NCBI RefSeq assembly: GCF_963662255.1 | Contig: NC_085050.1 | Span: forward strand, 8,427,334 to 8,491,333 | DNA length: 64,000 bases | Direction of reading: 5' to 3' | From: Cinclus cinclus | Lineage: Eukaryota > Chordata > Aves > Passeriformes > Cinclidae | Part shown: positions 49,178 through 62,300 of the stretch, piece after piece | How positions within the stretch are numbered: position 1 is the stretch's first letter | Layout of the letters: each line of letters starts with the position of its first letter | The notes under the pieces: generated by a model | The model's database searches: none | Told to the model about the DNA's origin: nothing | What the model saw: the letters and a program-made list of their open reading frames with translations, nothing else | Translations under genes and position numbers: made by a program

Positions 49178-50342
49178 TTGTATATTCTCCTTTATTTCAA
49201 TAGGCTATGCACTAACCTCTAATCAGTTGTGGGTCTAATCAAATGATTTTTCTCATTGCCAGCTAATTACTCATATGGGGAAATGAAACTGAATGTTAGA
49301 TGAGCACTCTCTAGGAACTGTATCTATACTGTATTGTTTAGAATAAAAAATTATGGGCTTGATTTCACACTTGTCTAAGACAAGGACAATTTCCCACTCT
49401 TTTATTGGTGTGACTACAGAAACTGAGTGAAGAGTCAAGTGAAATGACTGTAACAAGCTCCCTTCCTTTTGCAAAAACAAAAAACCTACTGCAAGCATGA
49501 AATCATCTGCTTTCAGCATCCAAAAGAGGAAGAAGCAATGCATTTAAATTGCAACAAGGAGGCTGGATATCAGCAAAATGTTCTGTTGGTGAGGACAGTG
49601 AGCATGAGGCTGGATACCTGGGGAGCCTTTGGCACCTCCAGCTTGTGTCCAGCCCCAGGCAGGGGATAGACCATCCAGAGACTTACTGGGCCACTGTTGC
49701 CAGTGTCTGGTTGGAGTTCTGCCACAATCTGGGAGGGAAATGCAAGGAACAGGACAAAAATAAATTCAGTGCCATCACTTTGTGGTGACGGGCCATTTGC
49801 TCTTCTTGACACATGGCAAAGCGGGAAACATGAAAATGTGAAATCTGCTATTAATTAGATAATGGAAAATCAATCATGCTTATAAGTATCTAAATGTTGT
49901 CAGACTCCAGCTATAGCTTTGCGGATTGGACTGATCTAGTGATCACTTTTTTTTTAGGAATTGCAGGTGGAAAGCTGCATAGATCTGGTCTACTGATCCT
50001 ATGTGCAGCTTCCCTGTTATAATTCCCAGCTAAACCTTCAAGCTGAGTGTTGGGTTTGAGGCATTGCATGATGCATTGAATCTCAGCAAAGAGAACTTTG
50101 CTCAACAATCCCAAAAGGCTTCTTTGATATCATGGATGGGAAAGGAAATGACCTCCACAAAAGGCACAAGTTGCTGAAAGCAATCTTGCATGCCATAAAA
50201 AAGCCACTTAAACTGCACTGAGTGTTTGTGGACCAGGATCTAGGATGCTGTAGCATGTAGTAGTTATGACTCAGCCTTATGGGACCCACACAGCACTGTG
50301 TCTGCAAAATGTGATATATGCAAAATGCAAACATTCATATAA

Positions 50343-50828
50343 GCCAGCAGTGCCCTGGCAGCCAGGAGGGACATCCCTGTCCTGGGGACATCAGGGACAG
50401 CATCACAGCATTGTCAGCTGGACACAGGGAGGGGTTTGTCCCGCTCTGCTCTGCTGTAGGGTGGCCTCACCTCGAGTTCTGGGGCAGTTTTGGGTGCCAC
50501 AATATAAGCAGGATATAAAGCTACTACAGAGCATCCAAAGAAGGGCAGCAAAGATGGTGAAAAACCTTGAGGAGAAACTATGAGGAGAGGCTGAGGGCAC
50601 TTGGTCTGTTCAGCCTGGAGGAGACTGAGGGGAGACCTCATTGAAGTAACAAATTCCTTATGAGGGGAAGTGGAAAAGCAGGCACTAATCTCTTTTCTGT
50701 CAGAGTTCAACAAGCATTTGGTCAACTCTTTCAGGCCCTTAGTGATTCTTGGAGCACAAGGCCCAAGAGTTGGACTTTAATGGTCTTGTGGGCCCCTCCC
50801 AACTCAGGATATTCTATGATTCTATGAT
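50343..50828 (+). mobile_element. CR1 LINE 3' fragment with internal deletion
   Basis: The sequence matches the 3' end of chicken-type CR1 as I know it. The coding part retains HLEF, PQYKQDIKLLQ and RRAAKMV, corresponding to the C-terminus of the CR1 ORF2 reverse-transcriptase protein; frame changes and a stop follow (near 50,583). After the GAGGAGAGGCTGAGGGCACT segment, the sequence jumps to the final part (CAGAGTTCAACAAGCATTTG onward). It ends in CTCCCAACTCAGGAT and two ATTCTATG units, the diagnostic CR1 tail. It is 5'-truncated, internally deleted and not mobile. The tail resembles CR1-Y-type copies, but the subfamily is uncertain. Confidence 0.93.
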
Positions 50829-52759
50829 TTAGCTTCAGGCAGGTGTTTATCCTCTTCAAGTGTCATGTAGAGTGCCACATATTTTGTGTTGATTTTAGCA
50901 TTGAGAGAAAATTTCAATAACAAGGTGCTAGTGAGATGGGAGAAAATGGGGGGCAGGATGGGGAATTAAAAACATACTTGGTTTATTTGTTTTCCTTCCA
51001 GCTTTCCACAGGTCTATTTTTTTACCTTGTACTTGGCTCCATGTCTCTGATCCCTTCTGTCCTGTTTTTGTTTGCCTTCCTTTGTTGCCGATGGTTTCAC
51101 ACTGTTTCTATTCCTCTCCTCTCCTGTGACACAGATTCTCTGCCTGAGCCCCGTCCAAGGTGTTGGACTCCCTGCAGTTAGAGCACAGAGTCCCAACACC
51201 AGGGACTTGACTTCCTGCTTCTCTGACAGAGTCTGCATTGTGTAAGTGAATGTGTGTTTTATCAGAAAAGAAGTTTCAGGGCATTACATAATGGATTCTC
51301 TTTTTTCTACCTTCTCAGGACACTGGCAGCTCTTCACCTCTTCTTCATCGTTGCTGGTCTCTTGGTATCTACAGGAGACTGCTCTAGATTATCTACACAC
51401 AGTGAGAGAGCTTTGCTTAATGAGAAGACCTTACAGTCAACACAGAGGAAACAGATAAAGGTATGAGAAATTTGTTATGAATAAACCTTCCCTATGTAGA
51501 GGGAAGTAGAAACACAGAAAAATCCCTGGATCTCATTACTAGAGGAATGAGATACCTGTAGTAACTTGGATATCTTGCATCCAGTTCAGGGCTTTCACCA
51601 CAAAATAGTCCTCCTGTTCATTGGGACCAGGGTAACACAGGGATGTTCTTTTACTTTTTTCCTCCCTTTCAGATGCTCTAAGGATGGTGGAAGGTGGACC
51701 TGTACTAGACAACTGACACAGCAGTACTGGGACTGGGCATTTCACTACTCACTCCCTCATGTGGGAAAGTCTAACTTATGCCAAGTCACTCTGTCACCTC
51801 TCTGTTTTCAAATGAAATGTTGAGGGTTGTTTAAAAGTGTTAAGTATATTGGCAGTTATCCCAGGGAGTGAGAAGATCACTGGTAGTATATTCTTCTATT
51901 TTAAAAAATAAGTGTAATATTCAGAGGTGCATTGATGAGACTTGAAGCTTTAACTTCTAATAACCATCTGTCTGGAGTTTGCAGATACCCCTCATCTACA
52001 ACTGCAAGGTATTTCAATTATCATCCTAACTCCTGTGAACTCAGAAAGTGCCTGAAGAGGGGTAACTTCTGACTGCTGAGCAATAGTACTTCTCAGTTCT
52101 GAAACACTGACACAAACCACTCTATAGTTGTGCATGAGCAAAGGCTGACACAGTCATCCAAAAGGTATCTATAACTCTTTTTTTGGCATCTGGTAGAAAA
52201 TTCTTATCTATGGTCTCATTCTTTTGTTTGCATCCTTGCCTTTACTTCCCAAATTCAGATACATGTTTTACACTAGACAGGCAGCCTTAAGGAAAAAGAG
52301 GGCAATACTATTACCTCAGTGTGACCTCTGTTTTCATTGTCTGTACCTTTGACATCTAATCAAACACACATTAAACTATCCAAAATGCACACATCTGGGC
52401 TCTTTGTAGAGTGTGTTTGTTTTATTTTTTAAACTTTTGCTTACCTGTGGAGTCTACTATTTATTGTATTATGCTTTTTTGCCACTTAGGCATTATGCTT
52501 AATCAGATTTGTAAATTAATTCTCTCCTGGGGTTTCTCTTTGTGTGTTCAGAAAGCGTAAAAAGTGTTAATGACACGCTTCAAAACACACACTGGTTACA
52601 TTTGTCATCCTCTCAGCATAATAGTTTTATGGAGAACACTTTCAGTTTTAAAAAAAAGCCACATTTCCTTTAATCTCATTTCTTTCCCCCACTTTTGATC
52701 TCTAGAGTTATGTTACATGTTAGCAAGCAGCTACACAACACACAAAGGCTGTAATTGCC

Positions 52760-52784
52760 TTTTTTTTTTTTTTTTTTTTTTTTT
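52760..52784. repeat. Poly(T) run of 25
   Basis: This is an uninterrupted T run on the plus strand, equivalent to an A tail on the minus strand. No retrocopy is recognisable beside it. Confidence 0.95.
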
Positions 52785-53340
52785 GCTAGAGGAAAAGAAC
52801 TACTCTTTACTTCTTGAAATATCTATTATTACTTTTTATGGTATATTCAACTGAAAACATTTTCATACGGGAACTTTGCCTTGTTCTGGAAGATGGAAAG
52901 CTGTTTGTAAAAATGAGCACTGCTGAATCACAACATTCCTGGATTCCTCCTGCTCTCCCTGAGCTATTCCCCCAACCCAGCAGTCCCAACCCATGTTATG
53001 GCTGACACTGGATAGGAAAGGGCAGCTTGGATGGGGAACACCAAGCTCTCCATCAGTGCTGCCCATACCTTCATGGACAGACCATCCCTCACACACCGTG
53101 CCACGTTCTTCTCAAGCTGTTCAAAGCACCTCCCAATCAACAAAAGCCTTCTGTGGCAAAATTTGCAAAGTGGGAAGGAATTTGCACAGCAGAAAATGTC
53201 ACTAATGTTGGTGACATGTTGGAGGAGACGGTGCTTGGCTAGAACTGCAGCTGCCCCTTGGCAAGGAAGCAGGACTGCCATGGCCACTGCACTGCAGCCC
53301 GAGAACTGCAGTGACAACAAACTGCAGCAGATCACCTTGG

Positions 53341-53384
53341 AAGTGAGGAGTACTTTCCAGAAGTGAGGGATACTTCCCAGAAGT
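53341..53384. repeat. 20-bp imperfect tandem duplication
   Basis: AAGTGAGGAGTACTTTCCAG is followed directly by AAGTGAGGGATACTTCCCAG and a further AAGT. The copies differ at a few positions. Confidence 0.9.
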
Positions 53385-56300
53385 CATTTTCATGGACAGA
53401 AAGTCCATTTCCATAGACAAATGTGGCTGCAGTCCTCACTGTATGCCAGTGGGCCTGACAGAAAATCTCTCCTCATACTGCACACTCACCCTTGTGCTCT
53501 CTAGGAGTCTTACCTACACACCCCACCCCAACCCACACACTCCCCCAATCTCTTGGCCCTTTGTGTTTCACAGGAAACAAGCAGATAAACCACATCTTTC
53601 AATTTCCTAATTATGCAAAAATATAGAAACTCCTAAACTTTCAGAAGCTCAAAAATGCTGAATTGGTTGGAAAAAACAGGCAAAGAGAAGACCTGAAACT
53701 AAATGGGGATTTCACACTGGGATATCATAAACATTACGAAGATGAGGGGTGTGCTCACAGCACGCTCACCACATGTTTTTGCTGACAGAATGTCAATAGA
53801 TGGTAAAGAGAGTCCCATCTTTGAGGAAGGACCCAGCAGCAGGAAAATCTTTTTTCTGATGGAGCAATCCATGATTCTAAGAAGAGAATTGTGTTGATTG
53901 CTGCAGGGAGGAACTTGCTCAGCTTGGTGGGGAGGAACCTGGCTCTAGCACTGCTCTCCAGCAGGACCCTGGGGATTTCTAGACATTTTCTTGGCCAGAC
54001 CACTTCTTCTCTCCCAGCCTCCCTCTTTTCTGGGATCTGAGCCTGCCTCAGAGCTGTGGAATAACCAGGACTTTATCCATTCTGTGCCAATGTGGGCATA
54101 TGTAACTCCAATAAGTGCATGCAATGAAACCCCAGCAAGAAGCCAGAGAGCTGCTATGCCTGTGCTGTTGCTCCCCCATTTCTGACTGCCACAGTCACTG
54201 CTTGTCCCATTGTCTTCACCATGGTTGTTACATGATTGTGTTCATGGGACACCTGGAGAGGCTGAGTTCATCCCATCAGTGCAGCTGCTTGTTCCCCTTC
54301 TCCCTGGTTTCACATGTTCACTCTCAAATCTTCTCTTTCTTGCCAGTTGCTTCAGAGCATATGATTTAACCCTTTCCAAATTTTCCCACATTTTTTAACA
54401 ATTTTGGGAAATGGAAGGACATCCAAAGAACTGAACCTGCAGGGTAGGTGGACTGGTGGTGAGTGCAGCCTGTCAGAGCCCACTGCTGCTAGCAGGGAAT
54501 ACTGCAGCTCATGGTACCAGTACTTACAGAGCCCTTTTTTTCCCAATTCCCATATCATAACATCCTGTACAGATCTCTAGCTTCTTGCTTGCTATTTCCT
54601 TGTTCAAATGTCTGTATTTCTTCTTTTTTTTTTTTTCCCTCAGGAAACAGCAGAGTGACATGGAGGAAAGAGGATTCCCTGATTCTGGTAAGTTCTGGTA
54701 ATGAGTGCCACAATTGTCAGCCAGATGCCAAGAAACCCATGTCATTCAGGCAACATTCAGGCAACAACTCACATTTGTTTCCTTAGCAGCTCTTCTGTTG
54801 TCTGGCACATTGTCAAGGACGAAGGGAGAGGGCAGGTTCATCAAGCACTGCTGGCCAGCTTGCAGGCAGCTTGCAGGCTTGGAGGACTGACTGGAGCAGG
54901 GCAGGGGCAGGGCTTTCTGCAGCTTGTGCTGCTGCTTTGACATTGAATTACTCAGGTCCCATAGGTTAATGTGGTTACCAGCTCGTATATAGGAAGAGAT
55001 ATGTTAAAACACCGGTTTGAAAGACAGGACTGTTGTGAGGACCTGAGCACCTTCCTCCCAAGAAGACTTGGCCTGGTAGAGCCGTGCTGTCTACAGGGCA
55101 GCTGCACTGCCTTGTCCTAGATGAGGACCTGCTGCTCATCCTGTCCCAAATCTGCCCCAGCCTCCCTTTTTGTTTCCATACAGGGAGCAGAACATGAGGG
55201 TGGTGTCTCTGTGGCTTTCCAGCTCCTGCTTTAACCAAGAGGATGTTTGTTTCCTGCAAAGGAATGCACAGTCAGCTGTCATGCCAGAAGAAAATAAAAC
55301 ACAGGGCCAGACTGGTATATTTCACACATCTGCATAGAGATTTTGTCAGAGCTTAACTTGGTTTATCAAACCAAGCCCTAATTTTGTACATCACTAGTGG
55401 ACAAGCTCAGGGGACTAATGCAGAAACAGGGAGATGCTCAGTTTGTTCCCAGAGTGATGGTCACATGAGACACTCACAGTTGGAGTGAGCATTGGTTATC
55501 CTGTACTGAAAATGTACACTGACCATGTGGAGCTCGGGAAATGGAAAAAGATGATATTAATGCTGCAGATATTACACATTCCTGGCGATCTGCTACTGAA
55601 TGGTGCCACATGGCTTCACTGCGTGATGCTTGTCCGGCACATTTGTTGCTCTGGTGAAACTTGGTTCCTTCAAAACACCCCATAGGCTGGGGCATTGCAG
55701 GTTGCCCTACATGACTGTAAGAAACAGAAATTCATTGTAGCATTGGGTGGATCAGGTACATGGACTTTTTAGGTGGGGAAGGACTTACTGTCTGCACCTA
55801 ATGATGGCCTTGGGAGTGGATAAGAGAATCATGCAGCAACGCATCTTGACTCCATGGGGCTCCTGACTTTTCTTGTTTCTTGCAATTCCTTTATCTGTAT
55901 CCATTGTGGAATGGGTAATCATGCCCATTTCAGCCTAAACATTGCCCATTTTCATTTTGTTTCCCCTTACACTATTATACATAGCAATCATTTTCGGCCA
56001 CAAACATTTTTGTTGTTGTTAATTGAGGTATTTCTCACAACAAAAATCTTTCTAAGTCAGTTACTGTTTTCCCTTATTGTGAATATTCATTCAGCACTTA
56101 CCTTTGCCAAAGATGATGTAGTGCAAGCAGGTGTCACAGCCGTACTTTCAGCCGTATGGAAAACACATTTCATTTCTGACAGTGATCCTGCTGTTTCAGT
56201 AGAAGCCTACCCCATGCAGAGATAGGCTGGTTAGATCAAACTGTACTAATTGCAGAGTGATTTGGAAATGTGTTCCACTTGCAAACAGAATTAATCCAAC

Positions 56301-59300
56301 ACTTTGTAACATTGAATTAAGAAAGGTCACATTTCATAAATATTACCGAGCAATTTTCATAGATAATGCAGCAGGCTAGTTAATGATTAGAGCAGTACAC
56401 TTCTGACGTAAAGCCATGATGAATAAGGGCCATGTTTTTACAGCTTCCGTTTTTATTGCCTCAGGGATCTTGACTAAAAGCAGCAGAAATTATTAGGGTC
56501 CAACATATCTTTAAAATCTAACCAATCAGGCTATATCTGGTCTTCCCAATGGCTTTTGTATTACAAACTAGAAGACCCAAGAGATTTTAGAGTATCAGTC
56601 AGATTCTCAAAGGGGAAAAAAAAAACATGCTGGTTTCAAACCAGTCCTACTGGACTCTGCAATGTAAAAACCAGTTTCAGTAACTGGTGGGAATTGGCAT
56701 AGCTCAGGTTAAGAAGGGATGGAATTCTCCTTCTTGCTCCAACTGCTGGATCTGCTGGATCAGGGCAGCAAACTTTAGTAAAGGTGTAGTTCTGCTCTGA
56801 GGACTGATCCCAGGGACTGGCTCCCCTCCCAAAACTTGGTCTCAACCGGGTCAAGACACTTTTTCTTAGATTGTAATGAATTACCTGAGCAGTAATCTTG
56901 ATGAAGTCTGTGGGATTAGCTCTGTAGGGAACTGGTGTTGTACATGTTACAAGTAAGGGAAGGTGATGGAATGAATCCTGGGATTAAACAGAAATCCTGG
57001 GCCCAGGTACAAACAGAGGAGTTAAAATCAGTTAATGTAATTTTCCAGGATTTAATTAGGCATGATTTTATCTGATAGCCACACACTCATAGACAACCTG
57101 AATTTCTCAGTGAGGTTTTATGTTCTGTGAGCCACTTGTGTCTGAATTTGATGTGTTAGAAAACCTTGGTATACAGCTGTGGCACAACTGCTATCCAGCA
57201 GTGCTTAAAGGGCGGAGGGCTTGGGGATCAGCAAAATTCCAGCAGAAACTTTGTATTTCCTTCATCCAGAAGAAACCAACAGGGATGGAAAGTGGCTAAT
57301 GTCAATCTATAAAGAATTTTCAAGAGAAATGATGTGTGAAACATGCACCCCTATATGAAACATACAGTGATGTCCAGGTGGTTGGATGAAGAGGTGGAAT
57401 TTGTTACATCTCCATTTGGGAAAGCTGTTTGATGAGCTGAAATGTGAATTGTCTGTGCAGTGATGCCATTTGGACAAGACAAGTTTTAATTTTCCATTTT
57501 TAGGTGCTCATGCTCTGAGGCCATTCAGAACCTAAACCCAAAAACATAATTCCTTTAAAATCTAGTGCAATTAAAGTGACAGAAAAAACAAAACCTAACC
57601 AAACAAAATCCTGACATTCATGCAAGTAGCAGCTCAGCTAAACATAAAATAACCCTAATTGTGAAAGCCAGCCTAAAGCAGCATCAGAACCAAAGTCAGA
57701 AGAAACCTAGAAGGCTTTTCCCACAGCCAGACCCAGGGGACCCCAACAGGCAGAAGTCTGCAGGGCCACTGCTCCCTGGAGGGCTCACCCAGCCTGCAGC
57801 CAGCACTTTCTCCAGCCCTGTCTCCAACCCAGCTGGAGCAGGCTGAAAAATAACTGGAAGTTTCTTGTCAGAGCAGACGCACAGCACAGCCAGTTCTTCA
57901 TTGACAAATGAGCAAACGAAAACAAAATATCACACCGTCATTTAAAAATAGCTTCAGCAGAAATACCAGGGGCAGTGCTTTCACAGAGCAGAGATCAGCG
58001 ACTGATTAGGGAGGGTTATCAGTGTACCTGGTGCCGGATTAAACCCGATCCTGCTGCAAGGCGCTCTCACTCAGCAGGACAGATTGTGGGGGTGTGATGA
58101 ATGCCTGAGAAACTCTAGAAGTTTTCTGATAATGCAGGAGTTTGAAACAAGGGGTTTCTGCTCCTTGCCTGGAGTGCACCTTTGGGAAAGCTCCACGTGG
58201 TCTAATGGTGCCAAGTGTCATTTTCGGATTTCAGTGGGACGGGGCCATTCCCTGTTCATGCCAAATGCAAGCTGGCTTGGACTGTTGGCAAAGTGGAGAG
58301 AGCTGTGCAAGGGTGAACCCCCTGAAAATGATAGTGAAAGCGTTTGTAAAGGAGAGGCACCACTGCAAAGTTCAGCCCAGGTTTGGGGACTTCCATAAGT
58401 GACATCTGTGCCTTGCAGCCATGCTCTGTAGTGGTATAGTTTGAACACAGACTTGACCAGATGATTTTGGGAAGTCAATCCACTGAGTGTCCTTGCAAGG
58501 TCATCAGTGTCATTTTTAAAGTACAGCGTATGCAACATGCAACAGTTTTCCAGTGGTAGAGCTCACGTTGCATGACCCAGGATTTAGAGTTATTACTACT
58601 TTTAACATTCCTTCTAGTCATCTGCCTCTTGATTCTGCTTATACAAAGAATTCAGGTGTTAACATGAATGTATTTTTCTTGATCTGCTTATTGTAACACA
58701 TTTAGGCATCATTTAATTTGTTAACTGTTATTTGGGTTTATTTGCATTATTCCAGTTATTTGATCCGATAAGGAAATTAATATTCACTAGCTGAATAAAA
58801 TTATGCAATGAACAAAAACACACCAGTTTTCTTAAGAGACTCTAGAATGTATTTCAAGACAAAAGAAGAAATTGATGGAAAGAGATAAAGAGCAAGTCCT
58901 GAGCTTTTCTGAGATGGTATAATTTGTTAGTTTACCATAGTCCCCTCAAGATGTACCTTGACCCATCACTTGTCTAAAACTTCATATCAGGAGCTGTGGC
59001 TGAAATCCAGATGCTTGAAACACTATCAGTACTGAAAAAAGAAAAGTATATTAGAAGAAAAGTAACTGGATGAGTAGCTTTGCTAGGTCAAGTGTTATTC
59101 TCATGACCTGAAGATTAATGATCTTTCCTGTTTTTATGTATTCTGACTGTTTTTGACATGTGACTGAAAAAGCGAAGCACAGCACAATGGAAATATGTGC
59201 AAAGCCATCAAAACTACAGAAAGAGACAAATCAGGTAACATGGTGAGCTACCCTAAAGCAGGGAACCCCCCTCGTGGGGCTGCCCTCACAGCTGGCACCT

Positions 59301-62300
59301 ATTGACAGCTGAATGTGTGCCCTTATGGTTGGATCCCATCACGTGCAGCATGCTCAGGAGGGCAGAGTCCCTGCCTCCACACTCAGGATTGAGGGCATGG
59401 CATCTGCTGCCTTGCCAAAGCCACTTCATGGAGTGGGCAACACCCCAAGAACACAGCAGTGCCTGGAGTCAGTGTGGCATTCCCCTGCCCCTGAGGTACA
59501 GCTGCTCACACTTCTGTTGTGCAGCAAGAAGGGGAATGCAGAAACCTCACTCTGGGTTTCCTTGCAGGAGCACTGGGTCATCTCACACCCATCCTTTCCC
59601 CTCCTTATGCCCCATTCCCAGGTTCTTGGCAATGCAGAGTTCCCACCATTCTTGTTCTTCCAGGCTATTTTCAAAATGCTGTCTCAGTTGACTCTAGTCT
59701 CCCAGGCAGCTGCATTGCTGACATCTCCCTTCCTGCACAATGTCCATTCCCTGGTGGGATCCACATAGGCCATTTCTGGGGGCAGTGCCAGATCCATCAC
59801 ACCACTGGGATTCTTGCTCTCCCATCATAAGGCCAGGACATATTTGGGACTGGTTGTTCATTAAAGCAATGAGTTACTGTTATTCAAGCTGGGGGAACAG
59901 CAAGTGACACCTTAGACCTTTCACTCCAGGTCAGTTCCTTCTGCTCCAGGAACCACCAGAAAGGAAAACCAGCTGCCCCAGCCCACACAGTAAACCAAAG
60001 ATGGGAAAATGCAACTCCTTCAGCACAGTCTGTAGCCATATCTACTCAGCCTGGACCAGTGACTGACAATTTTGCTTCTGACATCCCCTGCAGGAAGGAG
60101 AATACTGAGTACACGTTGTCAAAATGCCTTTTAGCATTAGCAGGATACTCTGCTCCAGGAGGAGTAGGACACATACAAAGCCTTAAGCTGTACCAGGCTT
60201 CACAGAGCAGCAGACAGCAAAATACATGTGGCTGCACTGGGACACGTTGTTTTCAAAGCCCTTGTGATAGCACCAAGTGGCATAAATCAGAATTACCTGT
60301 CACAAACTGTATGTCTTCACGGCATTTCACCAGTCCCGGCTGAGCAGCAGCTCAGACTCCCTGAGACAGTGGTTACATTGGAAAGAAGGCAAAGATGTAG
60401 CAATGCTAGGAGATGGTAAAAGAAGCACTGATGCCCGAAAAAAATGTTGAACTACATCCCTCTAGATAGAAGTGCCGAGGATGTGTTAGGGCAGGAACGT
60501 AAAGGGTTTTCCTGCTTCCTCAGAACCCAGAACTGGCTCCAAGAGCTGCTTTCTTTAGTATCAATTTCACATTTTGGCTTTTCTGTATGAGGAAGTGGAC
60601 GACTCTGCCCCAACCTGTGCTTTCTGCAGCCCCAGGCTGTCCAGTGTTTCTCTAAAACACTCTGCAAAGTTAAAGCTCAGCCCATCCCCAGGGAACTTGT
60701 GGAGTGGGGCCAGCAGCATATCCTCCTGGAAGCAGCTAATGACTGAGCTGCTAAATACTTCACATTCCTCATGGACACCAATCCAGACTCGAAGATGCAC
60801 TGGAAACCTGACACGGAGGTTACTCAGCATAAGACATTTGCCTCAGGGAGCTCTTCTGAATAACAGCAAGTCAAGTCAAACCTCAGTCCAGACCTCACCT
60901 CCAGATCCAAGCCATATCCTGACCAGACTCAACAGCCTAAATGTGGGGAGTCACAACCTGGGGCCTCTGCCTGCTCTGGATACCAACCCTTTGGTTCTGT
61001 ATTCCTGGTGCTGAGCTATTGCCCACGTGTGGTATCTAAAGGCTTTTTTCCTAATTGCCTTCCACAGCTCCAGGTTCTGTTGGGGTGCCGTCCTCCTGTC
61101 CAAAAGTCTCTGCCTGTCTTGGTTTAAGTAACTCATTCCAAGACACTCTAACCAGGGTTGTCTTAAAAACAAAGGTGTTGGTTTCTTTTCACCCTCCAGT
61201 TTGGGTGAAGTCACCATGGTGTGTGAGCAGATTGGCAGTGAAAAGCAACCTGGCTTGGATTTACCACTGCCAGACAAGTTCTAGGCATTGTGCTATGGTA
61301 ACTGAACAACATCCTATGGCCCTCAGAAGTATTTTCCATATAGGAGGTCAAGATATTAAGAGCAGATTTTGTACAGTTCAACACCAACACGTGCTACTGA
61401 AAAAAGGAAAAAATGGTGTTGCTGAAAAGTTAAGTCAAAAGTAATTTGTCCATGAACACGATGTTTGGTGCTGGGATCAAGGTGCCAGAGCTCATAGCTG
61501 CTACCCCAGACCAGCTGCTCCAGCACTTGGGGGTCAAAGGCTGAGAGTAGCTGTATTTTTGGAAAGAAATCCTGTTCTTAGCTGGATTCAAGCAAAGATA
61601 AATCAGGACAACAGCTTCATAAATTAATTTCCCTCTACCTTCCTCATTGACTTGTTCCCACACTTTTTGGCAGCCTCTAGCACCATTTTTCTTTTCCCCA
61701 CAGACTTCTGTGCTGCTTCTGTGCAGAGGTAAGCTCATGTAAGAGAGGCTTAGACAGGAAAGAAATAAACAGCCAAGGTCCATATCTTAAGTATTATTGA
61801 ATACATTCTGGTATCACTTATTTCTTAGAACAATAAATCATTTGTATATGTCAAAAACATAAAGAAAACTCTGAAGTGCTGAATTTATCCTAGCATAACA
61901 GTTATAAAAAGAAGGTACCATTTGCTATCTGCTTCTTACATTACACCCAGGTGGTCTTTCCACTTGTCCCAGAGTTTGTCCTGAGGTGCTGCTGTGCTTT
62001 GCTCATTACTGCTAATGCTGTTGTTCTGCAAGGCTATGAGAAGATGAGGCAACACAGAGCTTTTCAAATCCAGGTTTCAGGAAGAAGACAGACACATATC
62101 TCTCCAGTCTGTTGGGGGAAAGAATGAAAAATTAATTGCTTGGGTGATCTGCAGTTGCTGGCTATTAATTCCTTTGAGGATTTGGTATTGCTTCCGAGGC
62201 AAATACAAGATTAGCTGATGGAGTAATGGAGTAGTATGGGATAGAGATCACATCGAGGTTCTTGTAACACAGATGTTATTTATTTAGCCTATGCAGACCA

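Larger units (their letters stand above)
43181..50342. other. Right flank, no gene recognised
   Basis: About 7.2 kb is upstream of MXD4. Open frames are short, lack domains and often overlap on both strands. I looked for the FYVE-domain exons of ZFYVE28, the human neighbour on this side, and did not find them. Minor repeats: an exact 16-bp duplication at 46,928-46,959 and an A-rich repeated stretch at 49,134-49,177. Confidence 0.5.

Noticed and set aside
52964..53366. Overlapping open frames on both strands
   Set aside because: Both strands are open and neither shows a family motif. Possibly an old repeat, but not assignable.
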